A stretch of DNA of 57,335 nucleotides from an uncultured Prevotellaceae bacterium (GTDB lineage Bacteria > Bacteroidota > Bacteroidia > Bacteroidales > Bacteroidaceae): assembly GCA_902799905.1 (NCBI GenBank), contig CADCCB010000030.1, positions 1 through 57,335 of the forward strand, given 5' to 3'. Below, one piece after another: positions 1 through 10,920 of the stretch; position 1 is the stretch's first letter; each line of letters opens with the position of its first letter. Position numbers and translations under genes: made by a program. Below the pieces are notes generated by a model. The model saw nothing but the letters and a program-made list of their open reading frames with translations, was not told the DNA's origin and did not search any database.

Positions 1-1428
<1,428 letters not shown>

Positions 1429-1459
1429 CTAAAAATGAGGATTTGTTTTAAAACGCCTG

Positions 1460-1490
1460 CAAAGGTACGAAGAAAATCCCGAATTGCAAA
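1460..1490 (-). promoter_or_regulatory. Bacteroidetes-type promoter of nifJ
   Basis: On the minus strand TTTG (1487-1490) is followed by 19 nt and then TACCTTTG (1460-1467), an exact fit to the Bacteroidetes -33/-7 consensus TTTG-N19-TAnnTTTG. The start point would be near 1455, giving a leader of about 70 nt. Confidence 0.8.
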
Positions 1491-1518
1491 GCAGGGTTTG
1501 CAAAATATTGCTAAAATG

Positions 1519-1566
1519 TTTGCGTTTTTCTGCTTAATTGATATTCATACAGTTTATAAACGCAAA
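1519..1566. repeat. short inverted repeat between nifJ and the ATPase gene
   Basis: Nine-base arms TTTGCGTTT (1519-1527) and AAACGCAAA (1558-1566) are perfect complements separated by 30 nt. It lies downstream of the ATPase gene, so it may be a terminator or only a chance repeat. Nothing else was seen in 1384-1635 beyond the nifJ promoter. Confidence 0.3.
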
Positions 1567-1635
1567 TCTTAGTTCTCGAAGGCCACGAGATGACGGATCG
1601 AGGCTCTTGAGAATACGACTCGTAAGATGACGTCA

Positions 1636-2823
1636 TTAATACAGGAATCCGAGGAGCCAGAGGGGTATCTGGTTGCCCTTGCCGATTTCCGTGTTGTAGC
1701 GAGCGTAGATAGTATCGGGGGAGTACCTGATCTTGTTGTGGGCATCGGCATCGCAGATGCGGAACTTCAACTTGCCGTCAACGAGGTAGTACGGGTCGCG
1801 TCCCTGCTGGTTGACCTTGTGGTCTTTCCACAGGGAATTGACAAAGAAGGTCTCCATGGCCGTCTGCTTCTCTACGTGAATGGGGTAGATGGCGTAGAGC
1901 AGATTGGAGTTGTGGAGCATCACCTTCGACGGCTTCTTGGGGAAGTCCTCGCCAAGGGGATAGATCATGTTGAGCAGGCGGGCATCGGTGAGGTACTTGA
2001 TATAGTTCATCACCGTAGCACGACTGGTCTCTATGTCTTGTGCCAATTGCGACACATTGGGGGCCTTGGGGCCTTCCTCTGCCAGTTCGTAGAATAGTTT
2101 CTTGATTTTGGGCAGATACTTCAACTCTATCTGTTTGATGAGCAGGATGTCCACCTCGGTCATCATGTTCATGGTCTTCAGCAGGTTCTCGCTATAGTTG
2201 CGATGCTCTTGGAAGAAGGGGTAGAAGCCATGATGAATGTAGTCTTGGAAGTAGCGACGGGGCGACACCTTTGGCAGAATCTGCTTGATGATGCGCTCGT
2301 GGTCGTTGAGTATCTCATCAAGTGTGTAGGGACGGAAATCGTTATCTGTCAGCAGGTTGAGAAATTCTCGGAATGAGAATCCACGCAGGTTGTAACTCTT
2401 GACAATACCGTTGAGTTCAGGGTTCTCGTCCTTCAAGCGCATCACGCTGGAGCCTGTGAAGACAATCTTCAGACCAGGGTAGAGGTCGTAGCACTTGCGC
2501 AGTTCCATCGACCAGTTGTCCTGTTTGAAGACCTGATCAATGAGCAGCACCCGTCCGCCCCGATGATAGAACTCACCGGCGAAATCGGCAATGCCACGTC
2601 CCTGGAAGTAGAAGTTGTTCATGTTGATGTAAAGACATTGTTTGTCGTTCACATCAAACTTTTCCTTGGCATATTGCAGGAGGAATGTGGTCTTTCCGAT
2701 GCCTCGCGTACCCTTGATGCCAATCATACGGTCGTTCCAGTCAATCTCATCCATGAGTGTACGACGAACAGGAGCATTCACATGCTCAACCAGATAACGA
2801 TGCGTGCGGAAAAAAGCCTCCAT
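1636..2823 (-). CDS. AAA ATPase of the DUF4143-like (COG1373) group
   Basis: A 395-aa cytoplasmic protein. The Walker A motif GTRGIGKTTFLLQY is at about residues 38-51. The Walker B strand reads RVLLIDQVFKQDNW, with Gln where most relatives have the catalytic Glu (LIDE). GSSVMRL matches the sensor-1 region (FTGSS). A helical middle with ATVMNYIKYLTDARLLNMIYP resembles the winged-helix part, and the C-terminus ends NQIPLWLLGFLY, typical of this Bacteroidetes family. My recollection is that this subfamily often carries the Gln, so it may be a lineage trait rather than a defect. The biological role is not established; such ATPases occur as scattered, often mobile, single genes. It has its own promoter at 2852-2882 and lies alone, downstream of the NRPS operon on the same strand. 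Confidence 0.85.
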   Translation of the reverse strand: MEAFFRTHRYLVEHVNAPVRRTLMDEIDWNDRMIGIKGTRGIGKTTFLLQYAKEKFDVNDKQCLYINMNNFYFQGRGIADFAGEFYHRGGRVLLIDQVFKQDNWSMELRKCYDLYPGLKIVFTGSSVMRLKDENPELNGIVKSYNLRGFSFREFLNLLTDNDFRPYTLDEILNDHERIIKQILPKVSPRRYFQDYIHHGFYPFFQEHRNYSENLLKTMNMMTEVDILLIKQIELKYLPKIKKLFYELAEEGPKAPNVSQLAQDIETSRATVMNYIKYLTDARLLNMIYPLGEDFPKKPSKVMLHNSNLLYAIYPIHVEKQTAMETFFVNSLWKDHKVNQQGRDPYYLVDGKLKFRICDADAHNKIRYSPDTIYARYNTEIGKGNQIPLWLLGFLY

Positions 2824-2851
2824 CTGCTTCAGTTTGTTTTTTTATCAGGTG

Positions 2852-2882
2852 CAAAGATACAAATTAATTGGCAAATTGCAAA
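2852..2882 (-). promoter_or_regulatory. Bacteroidetes-type promoter of the AAA ATPase gene
   Basis: Minus strand: TTTG (2879-2882), 19 nt, TATCTTTG (2852-2859). The ATG at 2823 is about 25 nt below the predicted start point. This separates the ATPase gene from the NRPS operon upstream of it. Confidence 0.8.
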
Positions 2883-2977
2883 GCGGAAATAGCAAAATCT
2901 TACAAATACGCCTCTTTTTTATATAAAAAACGCAAGAAGATTCACTTTTTCCGTTGTTTTATCCCTATATTTCTTTC

Positions 2978-5900
2978 TCAACCAAAGGCATAACTGTCGA
3001 TAATCTGCTTCACGATTCTGAGGTTCTCGGGGTCGTGTACCATCTGCATGTGGACAGAACTGACGAAAGTGACAGGCATGTCGGGCTGTGCTTCCTTCCA
3101 GTTTGCCTTGTTGATGGGAAAATGAGCAATGGCTTCCTCACGGGTCTGACCTGGTGCATCCTCAAACTCAGTACACATAATCAGATGTGCCGGACCTGAA
3201 TAATGACGTTGGATGAAAGAGCCGGAGAGTGTGTGCAAGACATGATTACGGAACTTGACCACATCTTCTGAGATACCTGGCTCAACAACCATTCCTCCCC
3301 AATCAGAACCATATTTCGAACGACATGCGAAACCGTCGATGATGATGGCAGAAGGACGGGCAATGCCCTTATTGTCGAGTTCTACAGCCAGACGGAGTGC
3401 CATATCGCCACCCAGACAAAGACCAGTTGTTAATATCGGCGTAGTGCGGTCTTTCAGGATGGGACAAAGGATTCGTGCATATTCTGCCATCAGCGCATCC
3501 ATATCTATGGGGAAGTCGGGACGGAGTGAATAGAATTCGCTGGCAGTCTCAACCACGAGGATGGTGTATTGGTCCTTGAACACACGGTGGAGGTTCATGT
3601 AGAACGCCTCGAAATAAGGTGTGCCGGAGCAAACGATGAGCAGAGGCTTATGGCGATTGTCGGGCGTTGAGAAATAGATGACCCGTCCATCGATCTGTTC
3701 CTGTGTCAACGGCTCTTTGTTTGACTCAATGTAGTCTGTCAGTCTGCGGATAGTCTTGCAATGATAGACATCAGCGGCGTGTATCTGATAGCCACGTGCT
3801 TGCATCTGACTGACATACTCCAGAATCTGCAGCGAGTTCATGCCGATATCTTCCATCAGATTGGAATTGACATCGATGGACTCGGCTTCGATGCCAACAA
3901 TCGTGGAGATGGTAAAACGACAACGGCGCTCCACCTCAAGCAACTCTTCGTCGGCATCACTTCCTGTATCACACAGTTGGGGCTCAGGCAAGCGGTTACG
4001 GTCTGTCTTTCCGTTTGGCGTCAGGGGGAAATGGTCGGAAAAACTCCAATAGGCAGGTGTCATATAGGCGGGCAGCCTGTCAGAAAGCCAGGTACGAAGA
4101 CTGGCAGCATTCAGTTGACTGTCGGCAGTCTCAATATGAGCCACCAACTGATGGGCATTGCCTATCTGACGAACCTCAACCACACATTGCCGCACCTCTG
4201 GGTGAGTCAGAAGGGTACTCTCAATATCTGCCAACTCAATACGATAACCACGCAACTTGACCTGGAAGTCCTTCCGTCCCATGAAATAAAGCAATCCGTC
4301 GGATTTGCGGCACACCATATCGCCTGTGGCGTAGAGACGCGTGTTGATGCCTTGCTCAAGGTCGGACTTGCTGACAAAGGGATTAGCGATGAAACACTTG
4401 TCGTTGAGTTCAGGGCGGTTATGATAGCCAGAGGCCAGTTGCAGTCCGCCAAGATAGAGTTCACCAACAACACCGTCGGGCAAGAGGTTTTGGTCATCGT
4501 CAAGCACATAGCAGGTTACCCCAGGAAGCGGCTTTCCGATACAGTTGGAATCCTGTGTGGCGTCTTGACCGTAAGTGTGACTGGTACTGCATACAGTATT
4601 CTCCGTAGGACCATAGCCATTGATAAATCGGATATTACGATAACGGGAAATGATTTCCTGACTAGGCGACTCGCCTCCAACAAGAATTGTCTTCAGGGAA
4701 GATGTGGAATCTTTATGACAGGAATGCAGGAATGCTGGTGGGATACAGGCCCAGGTGATCTGTTCCTGTTCCATCAGTTGGAACAAGCGTTCCGGGTCTT
4801 TCTTCATCGACTCAGGAGCCGTTACCAATGTGGCACCGGTCAGCAGCGCACAGAAAATGTCAATGACAGAAGCATCGAAGATATAGGTCGAGAACTGAAT
4901 GATGCGGTCGTCAGCCGTAGGACAATAGGCACCCGGCGCGCCTATGGTTACCATTGCGATGACGCTGCTGTGAGGAACAACAACGCCCTTGGGCTGACCT
5001 GTGGTTCCTGAAGTATAGATCATATAGGCTGGCGTAGATGCCGTTATCTCTGGCTCTGGCATCATGTTGGTTTCAGCCTCCAGCATGTCTTCAATGATAT
5101 AGATGCGAACCGATGGTACCAGGCCATCGATGTCCTTCTGCAGACTTCGTGTCGTCACAATGCGCTGCATACCACTATCGGTCATGATATGGCGCAGACG
5201 CTCCTTGGGATAAGAGTCGTTGAGCGGCACGTAGAAACAGCCAGCACGAATAATACCCAGGATGGTGGCCAGTGACTGTGAAGAGCGTTCGCAATAGATG
5301 CCTACAGCGCCCTGGGGCAGTCCGTCATACATCAGCGAGGCAGCCACCCGACAAGATGCCTCGTTAAGTTGTTGATAGGTATAACAGCAAGTTTCGTCTT
5401 TTAGGGCAAGATGATCAGGATGACGTGTTACCTGGCGTAGGAAGGCATCGATGATCGTCTCTTTAGGCATTGACCGTGGCGAGAGCGTGTTCTGACTCAC
5501 TTGTCGGTTGTATTCAGACTTGTCCATCATAGAAGCCGACCGCACCGTGGGTTGTTCTTCGTCATAGATGATATGTTGCAACAACGCCTGATAGCAGCGG
5601 TCCAGTAATTCCACATCTTCTTGTCTGGCCATAGACCGACGATAGAGCCACCTGCATTGAAGATTCTTTTCATCGTTATCGACTGTCAGCGTAAGTGGAG
5701 CCAACTGATAAGGCAGGTTCACACCCATATTTGTCTCATAGCGTATTTCCTCTAACGTAAAATTGAAAGACGGTAACTTGACGTGTGCATAGGGATGGCC
5801 TGCCGCTTCCCGGATATCCTTCATCGTATGATTGCATAACTCACAGAAAGACAAATCGAGTAGGGATGCGTCGAACTTCAAAGGGTATGGATGGACATAA

Positions 5901-8491
5901 TACCCCAACACATCAAAGTCTGCAGATGACAAACGGCCTGAAGACGGATAACCTATAGTGAATTGCTGTTGTCGGGATATGCGACTGATAACCAGCATGA
6001 ATGCTGATGATAGGAAAGAGAATAGCGTGACATTGTGTTGCGAACAATACAGTTGTATGGCTTCTGACAATGCAGGATCCAAATGTGTAGAAACGCACCC
6101 CGTAGCATAGTTTGTATTGTCGGAATCGGTTTTGAAGCCTGGTAACTTCAAATCTGGAACTTCCTGCAGATAGTTGTCCCAATATTGTTTGCTGTCCGTC
6201 CCCAGAGCGCTATGTTCTTTCTCGTAGGTATCAAAGACGTAGTTGGCAAAACTATCTGTCAACGTCACTGCTTTCTGTTCATAAAGGGCACAGAGTTGCT
6301 TGCTTAGTTCGTCGAGTGACCAGCCATCGGAAATGAGATGATGAATATAAATGGCAAGCAGATAACGTCCGTCAGCATAATGATAGAGTTCTAAGAAATA
6401 GAGTGGTCCGTGCTTCAAGTCATAGGGACGTGACAGACCTTCAGTTATAAGTATCTTTGCGGCCTCATCGTCAGCAATACTGTATTCTGGAATATCAGTC
6501 AACGGTTCTATATCATTAACTCTCAAATAATGCTTTCCAGTACTATCCGTAAAGAATGTCGTACGAAGAGCATCCTGAATCTGCACAAGTTTGTTCCATG
6601 CTGTTAAGAGTTGGTCCTTGTTCAGCGACAGTCCAAAGGGTATCAGTTCCACAAGATTGTATGCCAGCGATGCTTGTTGATTGAGTTGGCAATGAACATA
6701 GACATTCTGAAGATGGTAGGATAGGGGAACCGCCTGGGTGTCCGTAACCTTGGATGTTGGTGACAGGTTGTTTCCTCTTTGTACAGCAGAACCGACAAAT
6801 GCAGCCAACTGACGTAGTTTCAGATTGGAATAGACATCTTCTATTGTTATCTGAATATTAAAATGCTGTCGTATCTGTTCCGTCATCAGTATGACAGAGA
6901 TGGAATCGCCGCCAACTCCGATAAAGTCACTGTCAGAATCGAATGGTGTTGCATCGCCTAACACATGATGCCAGATTGCAGCAATCGCACGCTCCACATC
7001 TCCAGAGACTTCATCTTGCAGATGCTCTGAAGGAATCATCGCAGACAAGGCCTTGAAGTCGGTCTTGCCATTGATGGTCTTGGGAATGACAGATACCTCA
7101 ATGATACGAGACGGAATCATGTAAGGCGGCAGTTTGCCTTTCAGTTCTTCGCGCAATTGAAGGGGATTGAACGGACTGACGGCGGGCTTTACAAAGGCAC
7201 GCAAATATTTCTGAGACCCATGGATAGCAGCCTCGACGGCAGCAGATTCAACAGACTCACATCTCTCTATGGCAGTCTTAACTTCTCCCAATTCGATACG
7301 GAAGCCACGAATCTTCACCTGGCTGTCCTTACGTCCGCAATAAATAATATGTCCGTCAGGCTGCTGATAGACCAGATCGCCGCTAGCATAAAGGATGGGG
7401 ACGGAAGGATCTTGGTTGGCAAAGGGATTGACAATAAACCTCTGCTTTTTAAGATCCTCGTTATTCAGATAACCATCAGACAGTTGCACACCGCCAATAT
7501 AGAGTTCGCCACGTGTGCCCTGTGGAACCTGATTCAGGTGCTCGTCCAGGATATAACAACTAACTCCCTGTAAAGGCATGCCTATATCATTGGCTGGTCC
7601 GTCGGATGTCATGATGCCTGCAACTGTGACCACCGTGGTCTCGGTAGGACCATATGCATTAATCACCTTGCAGACCTCCTGCCATTTGCGAATCAGGTGC
7701 TCTGGGCATGATTCACCTGCAACAGTCAGGTATTTCAGGTAAGGGTAGTGACGGAAAGGAATGACAGACAGATGTGTAGGCGTGATACTGAATGTTGTTA
7801 CGGGCTGCTTTTCTAACAGTTCAGCAATCAATTGCGGATTGTTCCTCTCCTGTTCGCTGAGGAAATAAACGGGTGTTCCTGTCATCAACGGACAGAAGAT
7901 TTCCCAGATAGAATAGTCGAATACGATACTGGCAAGACTCGTTTCCAGCGTATTATCTACAGGAGGGATCAACTGTTGGCGTGCTTCTATGAGATTGCGC
8001 AAGCCAGCCTGGGTGATGGGAGAACCTTTTGGCCTGCCTGTTGTACCTGATGTATAGATGACGTATGCGTAGCGATTTGCCTGTACGGATATTGTAGTAG
8101 GACTGATCTCTTTTAATATAGTCTCATTGATCTTTAGCCAATTAATTTGTGGATAGACAGCCGTAGGAGCATCACAGTCTGTGAGTATCAGTCGTAGTTT
8201 ACAGTCGTCCAGAATATATTCTATGCGTTCAGAAGACAATTTGGGGTCCATTGGAACATAGGCAAAGCCTGCCTTCCAGATGCCGAGCATCATGGGAATA
8301 GTATAGAATGTACGTGATGAATATAATCCGATGAAGGGACTCTCCTTTGGCGAGATATCGCTTTCAATTATCAGTTGTGCTATTTTGTCTGAGAGAAGAT
8401 CCAGTTCTTGGTATGTGGCACTCTGATGACCGAATTTGAGGGCAGTGTCAGATGAATGCTGTTCTACTATATTTCTAAAGAGGTGATTCAT
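2978..8491 (-). CDS. two-module non-ribosomal peptide synthetase, A-T-C-A-T-TE
   Basis: A 1837-aa multidomain enzyme. Domain A1 is about residues 10-490 (YTSGTTGRPKG, NAYGPTE, YASGDLV, NGKTD). T1 has its phosphopantetheine Ser at 530 in GVGGDS. The C domain (about 585-985) has an intact HHLISDG at 717-723. A2 is about 1015-1500 (YTSGTTGQPKG, NGYGPTE, YATGDMV, NGKTD). T2 has Ser1553 in DIGMNSL. The thioesterase is about 1605-1837. There is no starter C domain, so A1 probably loads the first residue directly and the product is a dipeptide derivative released by the TE. The TE motif is GLCLGG (Cys1692), not GxSxG. Read against GrsA, the pocket residues are D-Y-W-S-T-A-A-V-V-K for A1 and D-A-I-C-L-G-G-V-C-K for A2; neither matches a code I can name. 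No MbtH, phosphopantetheinyl transferase or tailoring gene is adjacent. The start is 2 nt from the stop of the TonB receptor, so the two are coupled. Confidence 0.95.
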   Translation of the reverse strand: MNHLFRNIVEQHSSDTALKFGHQSATYQELDLLSDKIAQLIIESDISPKESPFIGLYSSRTFYTIPMMLGIWKAGFAYVPMDPKLSSERIEYILDDCKLRLILTDCDAPTAVYPQINWLKINETILKEISPTTISVQANRYAYVIYTSGTTGRPKGSPITQAGLRNLIEARQQLIPPVDNTLETSLASIVFDYSIWEIFCPLMTGTPVYFLSEQERNNPQLIAELLEKQPVTTFSITPTHLSVIPFRHYPYLKYLTVAGESCPEHLIRKWQEVCKVINAYGPTETTVVTVAGIMTSDGPANDIGMPLQGVSCYILDEHLNQVPQGTRGELYIGGVQLSDGYLNNEDLKKQRFIVNPFANQDPSVPILYASGDLVYQQPDGHIIYCGRKDSQVKIRGFRIELGEVKTAIERCESVESAAVEAAIHGSQKYLRAFVKPAVSPFNPLQLREELKGKLPPYMIPSRIIEVSVIPKTINGKTDFKALSAMIPSEHLQDEVSGDVERAIAAIWHHVLGDATPFDSDSDFIGVGGDSISVILMTEQIRQHFNIQITIEDVYSNLKLRQLAAFVGSAVQRGNNLSPTSKVTDTQAVPLSYHLQNVYVHCQLNQQASLAYNLVELIPFGLSLNKDQLLTAWNKLVQIQDALRTTFFTDSTGKHYLRVNDIEPLTDIPEYSIADDEAAKILITEGLSRPYDLKHGPLYFLELYHYADGRYLLAIYIHHLISDGWSLDELSKQLCALYEQKAVTLTDSFANYVFDTYEKEHSALGTDSKQYWDNYLQEVPDLKLPGFKTDSDNTNYATGCVSTHLDPALSEAIQLYCSQHNVTLFSFLSSAFMLVISRISRQQQFTIGYPSSGRLSSADFDVLGYYVHPYPLKFDASLLDLSFCELCNHTMKDIREAAGHPYAHVKLPSFNFTLEEIRYETNMGVNLPYQLAPLTLTVDNDEKNLQCRWLYRRSMARQEDVELLDRCYQALLQHIIYDEEQPTVRSASMMDKSEYNRQVSQNTLSPRSMPKETIIDAFLRQVTRHPDHLALKDETCCYTYQQLNEASCRVAASLMYDGLPQGAVGIYCERSSQSLATILGIIRAGCFYVPLNDSYPKERLRHIMTDSGMQRIVTTRSLQKDIDGLVPSVRIYIIEDMLEAETNMMPEPEITASTPAYMIYTSGTTGQPKGVVVPHSSVIAMVTIGAPGAYCPTADDRIIQFSTYIFDASVIDIFCALLTGATLVTAPESMKKDPERLFQLMEQEQITWACIPPAFLHSCHKDSTSSLKTILVGGESPSQEIISRYRNIRFINGYGPTENTVCSTSHTYGQDATQDSNCIGKPLPGVTCYVLDDDQNLLPDGVVGELYLGGLQLASGYHNRPELNDKCFIANPFVSKSDLEQGINTRLYATGDMVCRKSDGLLYFMGRKDFQVKLRGYRIELADIESTLLTHPEVRQCVVEVRQIGNAHQLVAHIETADSQLNAASLRTWLSDRLPAYMTPAYWSFSDHFPLTPNGKTDRNRLPEPQLCDTGSDADEELLEVERRCRFTISTIVGIEAESIDVNSNLMEDIGMNSLQILEYVSQMQARGYQIHAADVYHCKTIRRLTDYIESNKEPLTQEQIDGRVIYFSTPDNRHKPLLIVCSGTPYFEAFYMNLHRVFKDQYTILVVETASEFYSLRPDFPIDMDALMAEYARILCPILKDRTTPILTTGLCLGGDMALRLAVELDNKGIARPSAIIIDGFACRSKYGSDWGGMVVEPGISEDVVKFRNHVLHTLSGSFIQRHYSGPAHLIMCTEFEDAPGQTREEAIAHFPINKANWKEAQPDMPVTFVSSVHMQMVHDPENLRIVKQIIDSYAFG

Positions 8492-8493
8492 GT

Positions 8494-10920
8494 CTATAGG
8501 TTCAGTTTGATAGAAGCCAACACAGTACGTCCAGGATTATACCAGGGCATTACAATCAGGGTTGCTCCTGACATATATGTGGTCTTGTCGAATACGTTTT
8601 CACAATCTAATTGAAGGGTCATGTGCTTACCCAACTGATAGCGGGCACCCAGGTCGAAGATGGTATTTCCCGAATACTCCGTGTCGTCAATCTCGGGATT
8701 AGGTACCTGCACATAAAACTTACTGTTTATCTTGGCATTTGCTGACAGCCAAAGATGACGATTGGCCTTTCCCAAGACATCATACATCAGTTGTACGTTG
8801 TTAATAAAGTCGGGTATAGCATAGATATGATGATCTTTGAAAGGATAGTCTTTAGCATGCAGAAGACGAGTGTGACTGGCAGTCAGGTTTGCCTTAAACC
8901 GCTTGCTATTGTAATGTAGGGCACACTCTGCTCCTATCGTTTCCAGTTTACCAGAATTACGATACTTGGCGTCTTCAATTCCGGCATTAGGAACGGAATA
9001 AAGAATGTCAGAGAATCTGTTGTAGAATATGTTGACATCGTAAGTGAGGTTTATAGGCAATATATCACCCATCACGTTGAACTGTATGGCATTCAGGTAT
9101 TCTGGCTTCAAATCAACATTACCTTTATAGGTGTTGTCTGTATTTAAACGATAAAAATAAGGCGCATCAACAAACGAACGAGAATAGGACAGTTTCATGC
9201 TCAACTTTGGGGTGGGTGTGTAGATGATAGCCAAACGAGGCGATAGGGCATTGATGCGGGCACCGTTAGCACGGTATTTGCTATCGAATCGTATGCCAGC
9301 ATTCAAAATGAGTTTCTGCGTGAAATAATGCTTGTCTTGTAGGAAGAATGAGATACTGTTCTCGTGTCCAGTCTTAATCGTATTATTCTTTTCCGCAAAG
9401 AAGAGTTGAACGGCATCATAATTTCTACCAACCAATCCGTAGGTATCATACAAGGAGAAATACTCAAACTGTGTACCAGCCAAGAAGTTTCCTTTCATTT
9501 TACCTAAGGTGTAATTATAGTCACCTCTGAATGATGCGCCGATGGTCATCTCTTTCCAGTCATAAATCTGATATGCGCCGTACCAAAGGGTATTGATTTC
9601 ATTTCCTTGCTCATCTTTCTTTATGGAACCATCGTCATTAAACTCATTATAATACATTTCATCGGAAGCAACACTATAGTCATTAATACTATACCAGTCG
9701 CCATAGAGAGAGGCATTTAGGGAAAAATTGCCCAGTGTCATGCTGTAGGACAAGTCGGCGTGGTTTTCCTCTATACTATAGCCAGGTCTCTGACCGTCGA
9801 ACCAGCGATAGGCATCATAGTCATAGATATGAGCCAGCACAGAGTATTGTTGTGTTTTTTTGCCACTCTTACGCGAGAACATCAGGTTGAAGTCATTCAG
9901 TTTAATGTTTACACCAACATCGTATGAAGGCTTTTCTGAGTATTTGTTGATATGGGCATAGCCACCATGGACAGATGGAGGAGCGGCTACTCGATAAAGA
10001 TCTAATAACTGATCCAACTCGGCAGGCAGATAACGCTCCTCACCAACAGAACTGTATATCGACGCCCAGGCAAAGATATCGCAATTCATGAAATGCGTTC
10101 CAGCCAGCACGTCTGCTTTATGCGTTTTCAGCGAACCGTAGCCATACTGGGCCGACAGTCCGTTAACGCTTATGCCATCCTTTGTGATGATATTGACTAC
10201 CGCCGTGAGAGCCACATTACCATAAAGAGAAGATGCTGGTCCGCGAAGGACCTCGATATGGTCTATCTTCTGTGTATTGATGGCATAGTCAGTACGCCCC
10301 AGATTGGTGGAACGGGTATTCAGCCGATGACCATTCTCCATGATGAGGATATTCTCCTGACTGGCCGTATAGGCACCATGCATGGCAATATTGTCAAGAT
10401 TCGACGAAGCAACGACAGACACGCCTGGGATATATGCAGCCAGAATCTGGTTGAGGCTCTTGTTGTAGCCTAGCATCTCTATCATCTCCGAAGTGATAAT
10501 CGTCACGGGGACAGGGGCCTCATTGACACTCTCTGCCTGACTTGAAGCCGTCGTCACCGTTGTTGTGCGACCCGTTTTCAGTCGGCTGATCATATCCTCG
10601 AAACGCACAGGGTCTTGCATGGAAGTGTAGTAGGGGTTCTCCGCTAGCAGTAGTGTTGCATAGTGCTCTGACAGTTTTACGCTGTCTTGTGCCAGATAGC
10701 AGAGCGCCATCAGTCGGCAGGCACTCTGCCTGAGGTTTCCACGAAAGCCGTTGAAGTTCGTCTGCAACAAGTCCAAAGCCTGATCCAGTCGCCCTATCTG
10801 ATAAGCGCTCTCAGCCTGTGTATAGACTTGACGGAGCGAACCGCTGTCTTGGGCCTGGGTGTTTGCAGGAACCAGCCAGACTATTATATATATAATAATA
10901 AGGTGGAATAGTTTCTTCAT
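8494..10920 (-). CDS. TonB-dependent outer-membrane receptor with TPR-like N-terminal domain
   Basis: An 808-aa protein. Residues 1-24 form a signal peptide ending NTQAQ. Residues about 25-115 are helical and TPR-like (YTQAESAYQIGRLDQALDLL, then YLAQDSVKLSEHYATLLLAE), instead of the carboxypeptidase-like domain usual in SusC-type receptors. The plug runs from about 130 to 245 (VPVTIITSEMIEML, IEVLRGPASSLYGNVALTAV, NIITKDG). The rest is a 22-strand-type barrel with the end motif LQLDCENVFDKTTYMSG. No SusD partner is present, so it resembles siderophore, cobalamin or heme receptors (FepA/CirA-like) rather than glycan receptors. It overlaps the histidine kinase gene by 4 nt and sits 2 nt before the NRPS gene. 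This suggests import, or sensing at the surface, of the NRPS product or its metal complex; that link is inference. Confidence 0.92.
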   Translation of the reverse strand: MKKLFHLIIIYIIVWLVPANTQAQDSGSLRQVYTQAESAYQIGRLDQALDLLQTNFNGFRGNLRQSACRLMALCYLAQDSVKLSEHYATLLLAENPYYTSMQDPVRFEDMISRLKTGRTTTVTTASSQAESVNEAPVPVTIITSEMIEMLGYNKSLNQILAAYIPGVSVVASSNLDNIAMHGAYTASQENILIMENGHRLNTRSTNLGRTDYAINTQKIDHIEVLRGPASSLYGNVALTAVVNIITKDGISVNGLSAQYGYGSLKTHKADVLAGTHFMNCDIFAWASIYSSVGEERYLPAELDQLLDLYRVAAPPSVHGGYAHINKYSEKPSYDVGVNIKLNDFNLMFSRKSGKKTQQYSVLAHIYDYDAYRWFDGQRPGYSIEENHADLSYSMTLGNFSLNASLYGDWYSINDYSVASDEMYYNEFNDDGSIKKDEQGNEINTLWYGAYQIYDWKEMTIGASFRGDYNYTLGKMKGNFLAGTQFEYFSLYDTYGLVGRNYDAVQLFFAEKNNTIKTGHENSISFFLQDKHYFTQKLILNAGIRFDSKYRANGARINALSPRLAIIYTPTPKLSMKLSYSRSFVDAPYFYRLNTDNTYKGNVDLKPEYLNAIQFNVMGDILPINLTYDVNIFYNRFSDILYSVPNAGIEDAKYRNSGKLETIGAECALHYNSKRFKANLTASHTRLLHAKDYPFKDHHIYAIPDFINNVQLMYDVLGKANRHLWLSANAKINSKFYVQVPNPEIDDTEYSGNTIFDLGARYQLGKHMTLQLDCENVFDKTTYMSGATLIVMPWYNPGRTVLASIKLNL

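Noticed and set aside
2978-8491. Siderophore synthetase
   Set aside because: The TonB receptor next door hints at it, but there are no catecholate or hydroxamate genes and no iron-box evidence; kept as open.
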